Below are positions 47,734 to 59,203 of a DNA stretch of 64,000 nucleotides, one piece after another. The notes beneath the pieces are model-generated. The model saw only the letters and a program-made list of their open reading frames with translations, was not told where the DNA came from and searched no databases. This stretch comes from Nyssa sinensis (taxonomy: Eukaryota; Streptophyta; Magnoliopsida; Cornales; Nyssaceae): contig CM018051.1 of assembly GCA_008638375.1 (NCBI GenBank), positions 37,549,177-37,613,176 of the forward strand. Direction: 5' to 3'. A program made the position numbers and the translations under genes. Positions within the stretch are counted from its first letter, which is position 1. The number at the start of each line of letters is the position of its first letter.

Positions 47734-48524
47734 GTATATATCGATGTTAATTTTGTCCTTTAGTATCATGAATATCTTAATCTAAGTCTTTTCATCTCTA
47801 ATTCCCATTTATTGGATAGTTTCTAAGATCATCATTTACGGGTCTTTCCCTTCTAAGTTCTTAATGTTAGTTGATTTAACCATAGTGCATACTTATCTAC
47901 ATTCCTATCATTAGATAGTACAATTCAATTGTTAATTTGGTCCAATTAGACTTTAAATCTAGCTTTAGAATGTCGTGAGACCTTAATATTAGCCTTTCCA
48001 ACAGTTCCAATTATGTTCATTTTTGTAATGTTTTAGCATCTATAATAGTAAAACATTATTTTTAGAAGTCATTTCACTTAAATGAACCTTACACTCAGTT
48101 TCAGAATATGAAAAAAATCATGAATAGACTTTCTCTGTAATCTATCAGCTTATCCGTAATGCATTAATTACAAATAACATAATAAAATATTTTTGAATAT
48201 AATTTATAAAAATAGACCATATAATTGAGTTTAGGACCTTCAAAAATATCAAATTAGGCTTTTTCAAAATTTTTGTAGCATATTTAGTAGCTAGATTATG
48301 CGTAAGGGCAGTTTTGTAATTTATAAAAATGTGTCATAATTTTCAAAACCTAATTCACCAAAATAGACATTGAATTTTAGTCTAGAGTGCCGAAAGACCT
48401 TGAAATAGCCTATCTATGCAAACTAATTGGACATTAGCAATGCAATAAATAGATTTAATTAACTAAAGAACTTTTTTATTTTGTGTGTGTGTGTAGCCGA
48501 TTTTATCAATTGGGCCTCTATGTT
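46036..48524 (-). repeat. LTR-D, first part (old LTR-like sequence)
   Basis: Starts with a TCACACCCC motif (46037-46045) like the reverse-complement end of other LTRs here. It contains degenerate ~150-bp modules (48200-48420), a 76-bp tandem repeat and a TA run (47702-47745). It is broken at 48524 by LTR-C and probably resumes at 62438. The terminus is not exact. Confidence 0.45.
47304..47660. repeat. Tandem repeat with 76-base period
   Basis: Copies starting at 47476, 47552 and 47628 share TAGAATTACTCAC(AAAATCACAG) and are spaced exactly 76 bases apart. More decayed copies start near 47414 and 47304. Confidence 0.8.
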
Positions 48525-49543
48525 TGTCGCACCCCTAGCCCGTAGGGCCAAACTAAGGGGTCATTAAACCCTGATAAGGTACGTAATAGTATTAACCATC
48601 CTACTTAAGTACATAAAATACATGCCATTTTTTTTGCTTTATGTGAAAACAATTTAGTTCTTTTAATTAGTTTAGGTTCAATTCCCTTATTAGGCTTGTT
48701 CAAGACTCGTAACAGGATTAAATGAAAATGATTACTACCACAATGTAACTATATGAAAATTCTATCAACTGTATTAAACAAGGTATGTCCAGAGCTAACT
48801 CTTACAATCCTTATATACATATATACAACAACAGTCTGAAGGATACATGCACCCTTAATAAACATAATTGACTAAATACATGAATGAAATTAAATACTGT
48901 GATGACTTCAGTCCATCTTGTACTGCTCCTGCAACTATCTTCCATCAAGTCAATACTTGTCATTCCCATGAATAGCAAGGTGAGCCATAACTCTTACTAA
49001 GGTTTCCCAAAACACACAAGCAAACAGCATGCCAAAAACTAATGCAAGTCCGAAGAAGTGTCAAAGGGCATTGTCACCACTACATGTGGTTTGACAATAA
49101 CAACCAGATAGTCAACATATAGAGGGTTGGACACATGACATAATTATAAACATATAATCTCATGAAGCACCTCAATTTCTTCTTTTAATGCCGCAAGAAT
49201 ATTGTATATAAATACATGACCAACCACAAGATGTAAGTATAAGCTTACCCAGCCCACGAAGCACCTCTATTTCCTGTTCAAAGCTACAAGAATAATTTAT
49301 ACATTCATAGGTAAGCAACCATTCACAAATGTCACGTATCATGAACTATCAATATACAATCCATCAATAATCACGATGAAATATCACAAATAAGTCAAGG
49401 GAAATAATCTCAAGTCATTCCACCAACAACAAAAGGGGAATAAACCCTATTCATCTCATTCCATTATCTCAATAATTTCAATCCCATGAGTATTCACCTA
49501 ATTTGGCTCCCGGTATGCCTATATGCTTTATAGGCTACTAACC
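48525..49543 (-). repeat. LTR-C, first part (solo LTR, minus strand)
   Basis: Starts TGTCGCACCCC at 48525, preceded by ATGTT. The proposed other end (...TCTTTACA, 62432) is followed by ATGTC, a 4/5 match to a 5-bp duplication. Joined pieces (48525-49543, 56123-56226, 59204-62432) total about 4.35 kb, close to LTR-A. It is interrupted here by a Tekay-like LTR. Confidence 0.6.
49269..49543. repeat. 275-bp block 'A' of LTR-C (left copy)
   Basis: Repeated in direct orientation at 55848-56122 with about 12 differences by eye (~96% identity). It ends exactly where the Tekay-like LTR starts at 49544. Confidence 0.9.
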
Positions 49544-51109
49544 TGTCACGCCCCGAATTCCCGCGAACCCGAGGCGAGAGTAACGAAACTAAAAGGAAAT
49601 AAAATAAAAGTAAAGGACAATCTAATGGGTTCAACTTAGCTTACATTCATTTTCGTCAACATACATACAACATGTCATCTTGCGCTTAAGCCCGTACATC
49701 ACAAAATGCGCCCCAAGTGCCAAAATACTCTAAGTTCTTTCTTCCACTAAAATATCACCGAATCTCACGTGTAGCTGGAGTGTCATCTGAAATGGTGTCA
49801 CACGAATGGGTCAGCTCAACTGCTGGTATAATATAATACTAATGCAAGAAACAAAATTAAGGACATGGCATGTGCGAGTGTACATTTATATCTACATGGC
49901 ATTCAATATCATCAATGCAGTATATGAACAGTATGCGTGACGCACCCATGCAACTCTATGCCCACCCATGTCTCACTTTACGGACCTTTCCCAATGGCCT
50001 GAGTAACCACGTATTCACAGCACCAAGTACTCAACTCACGCCATCTTTCCAAAGAATCACACTATGCCAATATGCTCTGATTCTACCATGCCATAATGTA
50101 ATCCCGATAAATCATCTTATCCACACATGAAGCATGGTTTAAATAATATATTGCACAATAACATTTTGATCACAAACCCTTTCATCAAGTGTACATGCCA
50201 TACTTAATCTATTTAACACATGCTTTAAATCACATCCTTCATAATCTCAACACTCGAAGAATATAATCCACACACTATGCTAACACATACAATATACACA
50301 TAGTCATGAGCTGCATTCATCACCAAACTTTCAAAAGATAACAAGAAACATATAGGCATATGAGCAATCAAACAAACATGTGAATCATCAAGTCAACATG
50401 GCAATTACTCCTAAACTTAATTATATTTCTTACTTAGCACAATATATCGTACTTGACGGGTTGTCTCAATCCCTAAGAAATCAGTACTCGCGGTGTAGCT
50501 GAACTACAGTGAAAATGTAGAAGGTCAGACCACCTTCTCCTTGCCTTTCGGTGTCCCTAAAATCATAAGATATAACTTAGTTCATTTGCCACTTGAATGA
50601 TGTTATTCATCAAATTTTATGTCTTTATTTTATTAGTTTCTATTTTGCTAAAATAGACTCTACCATTAAGTCCGGAACGTCGAAGAAAATAGGTTTAGGC
50701 CTTCACGAAATTTAATTTGGACATTTGTATCAAAAGGGGCAAGGTGGTCATTTTGCACTTCATGGTTTTCTAATTCTCAAGACCTCTTCTAGTAAATCAG
50801 ACTCCACGGTTGAGTCCAAAATGTTCGAAATAATAAAGTTTCACTATTCCTTTATTTAAATCGAAATCCGTTTGATGGCTTTTTAACTCAGGGGCATTTT
50901 GGTAATTTTTAAGGTTCCCACGGGTCTTTTATTTTTTGGGACCTCATCTCATGTCATGGACCTCGCCATTAGTCTTAGGAGGTCCAAGATAGTCAGAATA
51001 CATATATGACTTGTCTAATTTGGGTTTTGGGCCATTTCGGGGCATTTAATTTAATTAATTAAATGAGGCGTAATATACTATTTCTATAGATATATATATA
51101 TTCAGCGCA

Positions 51110-51200
51110 TAATGGGGCACGGTTGGTAATCGTCCCCACTTGGTCCATACTCGCCACCAAGGTTCGATTCCCCCCACCCTTTTTTTTTTTTTTTGCTTCT
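51110..51200 (+). repeat. Possible tRNA-derived SINE
   Basis: GGTTCGATTCC at 51161-51171 is a perfect pol III B-box. A plausible A-box-like segment (CGGTTGGTAATCG) begins about 40 bases upstream, and a long T run follows (51180-51195). It sits where other family LTRs have unrelated AT-rich sequence. No target-site duplication was identified. Confidence 0.4.
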
Positions 51201-52524
51201 TTCTTTGCTTTCCTTTTTATTTCTTTAAATTTTTAATTGTTGGGCAATCCTTTTAAAAGGGCAAACCCAATTCGGCAGCCCAATGATCATGGCCCAACCA
51301 CCTAAAGACAACAGTATTGTCTTCTCTGGCGTACACCAGTCGTCCCCTTCCACCACCGGCGACTCACCGGTGACAGTTTCCTAGCATTTTTCGGTCGGTT
51401 TCAGGCCTACAGATCATAAGGATCAGATATCTAAATCCCAAAATGGAATTGAGTGGATTTTTGGCCGTCAACCGAAGCCATAACAGTGGCTGTTCCGGTG
51501 AGGTTCGAAATTCCAGCCACCTGGTTCACTTCAAATTTCTCATGTATTTTCCTATTGTTTGGTTTCCATTCTTTTTCCTAAACATTTATGCACCTTACAC
51601 CGTGAGTTTCCCATCATTTAAATTGAGTTTTTGGTATAAAAATAAAGCAAATCGAATTATCCTATCAACTTGCAACTCCCATTTTCTAATTCATTTCTTA
51701 ACCATTTTGGTTGATTTCTTTTGCAAAATGACCCATATTCTATATACTACAAGGTCCAAAAATCAAATCTAACTATCATGCTTTAAATAAATCAAAAAAG
51801 AAATGCACTAACTCACCTATCTTTTGGTTTTCTCTGTGTAGCTTCCTGCCCTCCCTTCCTATTTCAACTTCTGATTCTCCTTAAGGTTCTCGCAGCCTCT
51901 CTCTCTTAATCAATCTTTGTTCTCTGCTTTTCTTTTCTCTATACCCGAAGCATACAGCCAATATGCACACATAGGTATACATACATATCACTCCAACACT
52001 CAAGGTCAACCGTAGCCCCACTATTTCTGACTCTTCTCTCTTTTCTTTCCCTTCCTTTGCAGAATGCATTAGATGCATTCCTTGTGTATTTGGTTTTCCA
52101 CACACACACACACACATATATATATATTATATGGCACACACACACACACGGTTGCACACAATCTGATTTATATATATATTTATATATATATATATATAAT
52201 ATACACATAAACATTTAATGTTTTAAATATACATATGTATATATACATACTTAACAGTTTATATACACACATATATATACACATCACATACATACATGCA
52301 CATTCACTACTCACACACAGCCTGCTGTTCCCACCTTCCTTTTTGTATATACATATACATTTTACTATACTTACATGTATACGATACTTTATACCATATA
52401 CATATACCTATATAATACACATATTATACATGTATATATTTCCACATACATACGTACATACTAAATTTCTGGACACGTACACATACACTAATATTCTATG
52501 CCCTTTGCATACGTGCGTACGTAT

Positions 52525-52529
52525 GCATG
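52525..52529. repeat. Target-site duplication GCATG (left copy)
   Basis: Exactly repeated at 55583-55587, flanking the solo LTR. Confidence 0.92.
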
Positions 52530-55500
52530 TGTTACACCCCGAATTCCAACGAACCCGAGGTGCGAGTAACGAGACAAAAGAAAATAAAAATAATAAAGAA
52601 ATAAAGACGATTAAGTGTAATTACATACATTCCATATACAACTCCGATACATACACAAGGTCTGGTCCATTTGTTCACAACATACAAAATAAAATACAAT
52701 CTCGGGCTTATGCCCTTATACAATATCGAAAGCGCCCCTTGGGCCTAACATAGTCCCTAATCAGATCATCTCCATGTCTCGTACAGTTGGGACATCATCT
52801 GAAATGTTTGCCCCACTAAAGGGGTCAGCTCAACATGCTGGTACAATATAATGCTAATGCAAGAAACAAAACTAAGGTCGTGGCATGTGCGAGTGTATAG
52901 TTATTTCTACATGGCATTCGATATCATGATGGCAGTATATGAACAGTATACAGTATATGAGTAGTATGCGTGACACACCCATGCAACTCTATGCCACCCA
53001 TGTCTCATGATACGGCCCTTCCCCGCTGGCATGAGTACCGCCAAATATGTCTCGCTTCACGGTCTGGAATCTGTCAGGCCTGCGAGTACCTAATGACCGA
53101 TTTTGGGTTTTTCACCACAGGATCTACACCCTCATAATGCAAAGCACCAAGTGCTTAACTCACGCCATGTCCAAGGAATCACACTATGCCAATATGCTCT
53201 GATTTCATCATATCATGATATAATCTCAATGATGCATCTCATTCATACATAAAGCATGCTCTTAATCACATATTTCATAATGTCAACAGTTCTCAAAACA
53301 TATAATTCTTACACTACGCTAACACATGCAACATACACGTAATCATCATCTAACTTTAGCTAGACAGCAGGAAGCACATAAGCAGGTGAACACTCAAGAA
53401 AACATGTGAACAATCAAGGCAGCAGAACAAGTATCCCTAATCTCAGTTGTATTCCTTACTTAGCACAATATATCGTACCTGATAATCGATCTCAAACAGG
53501 AAGAGTGTACTCGTAGTATAGTGGAATCACTGTAAGAACACTGAAGGTCAGATCACCTTCTCTTTGCCTTTCCGTGTCCCTAAAATCATAACATGAGACT
53601 CAGTCCAATTGTCACTTGAATTATGCTATTCATCAAATTTTATGTCTTTATCTTATAAGTTTCTATTTTGCTAAATTAAACTCTACTATTGAATCCGGGA
53701 CGTTGAAGAAAGTAAGTTTAGGTTTTCGTAGAACTGAATTTGGACATCTAGGTTCAAAAGGACAAAACATTCCTTTTGCACTTTTCACGGGTCTTTACAC
53801 TTCAAGACTTCTTTTCACAAATCGGACTCCATGGTTGAGTCTGAAATGCTCGAAATAATAAAGTTTCACTATTTGTTTACTTAATTTGGAGTTCGTTTGA
53901 CTGTCTTCCAATCTAGGGGCATTTTGGTAATTTTAAAGGTTACTACGGGTCTTTTATTTTTTGGGACCCCGTCTCGTAAAACGGACCTCACCATTGGTCT
54001 CAGAATGGTCGAGATAGTCAAAATACACTAATGACTTGTCCCATTTGGACTCCGGATTAATTTAGAATATTTAATTAATTAAATTAATTAAATTAATTAA
54101 TTAATTAATTTAATCATTATTTTATTAATATTTAAATCTGGTGGGTCAAATCATAATTTCTCATAAGTTTAGGGGTCAAAGTGCAATTCCCGAAAGTTCT
54201 GGGTCAATTTTCAATTATCAAAAAGTTCAGGGGCAAAATTGTAAATTCTAATTCTCCTATTCCTAATTCGGACAACCAAACAAGGATCAACCTTAAACAG
54301 GGATAAGATATCCCTGTTCTTATTTAATTCAGATTTTCAATTTCTTAAGTCCACAACCAAACATTCCCAATTTAGTTTTTAATTTAAAACATCAGGGCGA
54401 CACATGGCAGGGGCGGACTGGCCCAAGCCCGACCCGACCCGAACCGACTTGACCCAAGCCCGGAACAGTCCCCTTCTTCCCCCCGTTTTTTCGGTGATGC
54501 ACAGTAGGGTTTCGGCGCCTTCTCCGGTGCCGACGACCGATCTCCGGCGAGATTTTCAGGGTTTTAAAATGTAGTTCTCTCCCAATTTTCATGTAGATCT
54601 CATATTTAAAGTTGGTTTTGGATTCAACCCATTGGATTTTCACGAAATAGAGGGTCAAACCCTCGGTCAAAACTGCGGCCGACCCTTTCCCCTTCATTTT
54701 TGTGACTGTTTGTTCATGGTTTAATCCTCATTTCAATACCAAATGTTTTCTGCACCTCCTAGGGTTCATTCTACATCATTTAAACCAAGCTTTACACATA
54801 AAATGACAAGTTCCAACTCTCACAACCGAGACCTGCAACCTAGGTTTTCTTCCTAGTTTCTCAACCATTTTATCTCATTCTTTTTGCAAAATAATCCCTA
54901 CATCATGCTTTCTAAGATCACATGCATAAAATCAATCATCATGCTTTTAAAAAAAATCAAAACAGAAAGGGTTTACTTACGGGTTTTCTGAATTTTCTCT
55001 CTCTAGCCGTGCCCTCTTTCACCCTCTGGTTCCAAGCTTAAATCAAGCTTCACGATCTCTTCTCCCTTCCAAAACTCTCTCTCTCTCTTGCTTTCTGTTT
55101 TTCTTTCCTTTCTCACCTCCCAACCGAGACTATCATATACCCTAACACATCAAGTCTCTCACGTTCCCCCACCTCCAGCCACTTTTCTTGACCCTTTTCT
55201 CTCTGTTTTAGCCAGCCTTGTTCTTCCCCAAATGCAGCTTTGCATTAAATGCAAAGCTGCCCCTATACATGCCTATATATATATCACTCATCACACATAC
55301 ACTAAAAACACACACACAGCCGACACCTCTCACACACTAGTTCAGTTGCAAACACACAAACACATACATTCAGTTACACACACAGTGCACTGCCATACAT
55401 CATTCTACATATCCATATACACATGCATGCACATATAACATTCTACACATACCTACACATTCATACTATGTATATATATAATCCCAATGCATCAATTTAA

Positions 55501-55582
55501 TAATAATAATACTAATAATAATTTTAATAACTAAGGAAAATTCTCGTATATAAAAAAAAAAAAAAATTTCTGGGTTATTACA
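52530..55582 (-). repeat. Solo LTR, Tekay-like family (minus strand)
   Basis: Starts TGTTACACCCC and ends GGGTTATTACA on the plus strand; 3,053 bp, flanked by perfect GCATG duplications with no internal region. It is very similar to the LTRs of the 2564-14079 element. It carries the palindrome (54298-54316, one change) and a mutated G-box (ACACATGGC, 54400-54408). Confidence 0.92.
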
Positions 55583-55587
55583 GCATG
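55583..55587. repeat. Target-site duplication GCATG (right copy)
   Basis: Exact partner of 52525-52529. Confidence 0.92.
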
Positions 55588-55847
55588 CATGGGAATGTGT
55601 GTGCGCACGTATTACGAGACATGGTACTGGGTCGCTTGAGTGTCGCCCATACTGACTACTCAAAATAAATCGCTCACACCCCAAATCGTTCAGTATATAA
55701 AATATCTCGACATAGAGCCCTATAGCTCGAGTTACTTGGGTACTACACAACTCAGCTGGTCTACCTCAGTCTACGTGTCATGTCTCGGGTCAAGGCATCA
55801 CAGCCCTATTGTCAAAACAAAAAATTTATCCTCAATATTTTTTTTTC
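55588..55847 (-). repeat. Probable remaining end of the LTR begun at 49544
   Basis: About 260 bases ending 'AATTTATCCTCAATATTTT', like the last bases of the solo LTR at 37159-39986 (ACTTTACCCTCAATTTTT). The final TACA is missing and block A' follows directly. Small ORFs here are not recognised. Confidence 0.45.
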
Positions 55848-56122
55848 ATTTCCTATTCAAAGCTACAAGAACAATGTATACATTCATAGGTAAGTAACCA
55901 TTCACAAATGTCACGTATCATGAACTATCAGTATACAATCCATCAATAGTCACCATGAAATATCACAAATAAGTCAAGGGAAATAATCTCAAGTCATTCC
56001 ACCAACAACAAAAGGGGAATAAACCCTATTCGTCTCATTCCATTATCTCAATAATTTCAATCCCATGAGTATTCACCTAATTTGGCTCCCGACAAGCCTA
56101 TATGCTTTACAGGCTACTAACC
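55848..56122. repeat. 275-bp block A' (right copy)
   Basis: Direct repeat of 49269-49543, continuing into TGATAG rather than an LTR. It marks the resumption of LTR-C. Confidence 0.9.
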
Positions 56123-56226
56123 TGATAGAAAACAAACGACCACCCACGTTGATTTATGGTTTGGAAGTCCAAGGGAGACACCATCCCTATTATAAATAGA
56201 ATCTTGGGTAAAACGCAATCTCACCA
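56123..56226 (-). repeat. LTR-C, short middle part
   Basis: About 100 bases between block A' and the solo LTR at 56227. The last five bases, CACCA (56222-56226), are the left target-site duplication of that solo LTR. Confidence 0.5.
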
Positions 56227-59198
56227 TGTCACACCCCGAATTTCTGTAAACCCCAAGCGCAACTGACGAGACAGAAAATAAAATAAATAAAAGGACAAAT
56301 GTAAATAAATTCACTAAACTTGTATCCATTCCCATCAATACTTAAAATAACATAAAGTACATCCCATGAATACATCGTTTGCATGGTCATTCGGGCTTAA
56401 GCCCTTACATCTCAAAATATGGCCCAAGGGCCAAACATCTCCAGCACTCTCCTCTATAAAGCATTACTGAAACTCATGTAGCTGGGGCGTTCTCATCTGT
56501 AATGTTGGTCCCACGAATGGGTCAGCTCAACTGCTGGTATAATATAGTGCTAATGCAAGAAATAAAGCTAACGCGTGGCATGTGCAAAGTGTACATTTAT
56601 ATCTAAATGTCATTCAAAGCATCGCAGTAATATATGAGTGGTATGCATGACGCACCCATGCACAACTCTATGCCACACCCATGTCTCATTTACGGGTACT
56701 CCCCGATGGCATCGAAGTACCAATGCAATGGCCAATTTTGGGTTTTTCACCATAGGATTTACACCCTCATAATGTATAGCACCACGTGCTCAACTCATGC
56801 CATGTTCTCAAGGATTCACCATATGCCAATATGCTAATGTAATCTCAATGAACATGGTTTTCAACAATATAGCATGCTCGGACAATAACATATAAATCAT
56901 CAGTCAGTTCCATATGTATTCATATCTCATGTGTTCATGTATCATAATTCATGTTCTTCACTTTACTAAACTCTCAAAGAACGCAAGTAACACATAAACA
57001 TGTGAACAACCAACTTCAAATTATCAAGTAAACACATTCCAAATAAACACATAAATCATTCTAGTCATTCACAAAATATTCCTAACTTAACTTCATTTCT
57101 AACATTAGCAAAACACCATACATGTCGGGTTGGTCTCAACCCTAGTAAGCCGTGCTCGCAAGGTGGTGGCTATCAATGGAAATGTAGAAGTTAGACGACC
57201 TTCTCCTTGCCTTTTGGTGTCCCTAAAACCATAAAATGTTACTCAGTCGGTCTGTCGCTTGAATGATGCCATTAATCAAACTTTGTCTTTATTTTATTAA
57301 TTTCTATTTTGCTAAACTAAATTCTACAATTGGATCCAAAACGTCGAAGAAAATAGGTCTAGGCCTTTGTAGAAATTAATTTAGACATTCGGTTTAAAAA
57401 GGGCAAAACGGTCATTTTGCACTTTCACGGGTTCCCATTTCTCGAGGCCTTTTCTTGTAAATCGGACTCCACAGTTGAGTCTGGAGTGTTCGAGATCATA
57501 AGATTTCACTATTCGTTTACTTAATTTGGAGTTCGTTTGATTGTGTTTCAATTCAGGGGCATTTTGGTAATTTTAAGGGTTACTACGGGTCTTTTATTTT
57601 TCGGGACCCTGTCTTGTAAAACGTACCTCACCATTGGTCTCAGAATGGTCGAGATAGTCAAAATACACTAATGACTTGTCCCATTTGGACTCCGGGTTAT
57701 TTTTGAATATTTAAATAATTTAACTAATTTAATTAATTAATTATTTAATTAATTTAATTAATATTTAATTAATACTTTATTTTGGTGGATCAGATTATAA
57801 TTTCCCTAAAGTTCAGGGGTCAAAGTGGGATTTTCAAAAGTTTTAGGGCCAAGTTTAATTTCCAAAAAGTCTAAGGGTCAATTTGTAATTTTCCAATTTC
57901 CTTATTCCCAATCCGGTTAACCAAACAGGGATTAGTCCAGAACAGGGATAGGATATCCCTGTTCCCATTTCAATTTCCATTTCAATTTCTTACACCCGTA
58001 GCCAAACAGCCCCTTTCCATCTTTTAATTTAAAACAATAGGGCGACACGTGGCAGGGGCGGATCGCCCAAACCCGACCCGAACCCCAACCGACCCGGACC
58101 CGACCCGGAACAGTGCCTCCTTCCCCATTTTTTCGATGAAGCTCTAGTAGGGTTCCAGCGCCGGCGACCTTTTTCAGGCGGATTTTTCCAGTTTTAAAAA
58201 TGCTATATTTTTCCATTTTTCCTGTAGATTCCATATCCAACCTTTATTTTTGGTTTGGGTCACTCAAACGCCACGAATAGAGGGTCAAAGTGCCATGGCC
58301 GAATCTCCGGCCAACTTTTCTTTTTGGTTTCTACGTCTATTCTTTTATTGTTTTTGGCCCAAACAATTCCCTTTAGCTTTCTGCACCTAAGAGGGTTATT
58401 TTACTCCCATTTAAACCAAGTTCTACACATAAAATGTCAAGACCCACTTCCTATAACCGAGACCTGCAACTCGAGTTTTCTCCCTAGTTTCTTGGTCATT
58501 TTGTTTCATTCTTTTTGCAAAATGAACTTTACAACGTGCTCTATAAGACCCTATACATCAAATTAATTATCGTGCTTTAAAAAAAACAAAACAGAAGCTA
58601 AGCTACTCACCCCAGTTTCTGATTTCTCCCTGTTGTAGCTCCTCCCCTCTTCCGTTCTCCTCTTGGGTCACCTCTTGAGCTTCCTCTCCGTTCTCACAGT
58701 CCCCTCTCAGCCTCTCCCTTGCCCACGGTTTCTCTTTTCTTTCTTTCCTTCCAACCGAGACATATACAATCACACACTTCCACTCTCTCACGTCACCCCC
58801 TGCACGGCCCCTTTTCTTGACCCTTCTTCTCTGTTCAGCCTCCCTCTTTTCTCTACAAGGTAGCTTTGCATTAAATGCAAAGCTGCCCTATATATATATA
58901 TATATATATATATACCTATATATATCACTCATTACACACACACTTACACGACACCACACACACAACAGATCTGTTGCACACACACAGTGCACACATGCAT
59001 TGTTATATATACATATACATATACACATATACATGTACATACATTATCCCTCACATACATATACCATATATACATAACACCCATTCAAATCTAATAATTC
59101 ATAATAATAAAAATAATAATAATAACAATAATAGTAATAACTCAACGAAATAATTAAATAAAAAAAAAATTTCCCTTTCAAAAATCCAAATCTTTACA
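56227..59198 (-). repeat. Solo LTR, Tekay-like family (minus strand)
   Basis: Starts TGTCACACCCCG and ends AATCTTTACA on the plus strand; 2,972 bp, with perfect CACCA duplications at 56222-56226 and 59199-59203. No internal region. It contains the palindrome (57943-57961), ACACGTGGC (58045-58053), a C-rich tract (about 58070-58110) and a TA run (58893-58915). Confidence 0.92.
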
Positions 59199-59203
59199 CA
59201 CCA
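59199..59203. repeat. Target-site duplication CACCA (right copy)
   Basis: Exact partner of 56222-56226. Confidence 0.92.

Larger units (their letters stand above)
49544..52529 (-). repeat. Tekay-like LTR inserted in LTR-C, main part
   Basis: Starts TGTCACGCCCCGAATTCCCG and follows the family LTR to about 51050. A divergent middle (51050-51700) includes a possible SINE. The tail resembles the family again (51700-52530: TTTTGCAAAATGACCC, a CT-rich part, GCATTAGATGCATTCC, CA/TA repeats). It is split at 52529 by a solo LTR. Confidence 0.65.

Noticed and set aside
51161..51171. Functional tRNA gene suggested by the B-box
   Set aside because: The surrounding sequence does not fold into a full cloverleaf by eye; a SINE head is likelier.
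52235..52753. 172-residue ORF rich in His/Tyr/Thr/Ile
   Set aside because: Encoded by CA/TA microsatellites and crosses the boundary between two LTR insertions at 52530.
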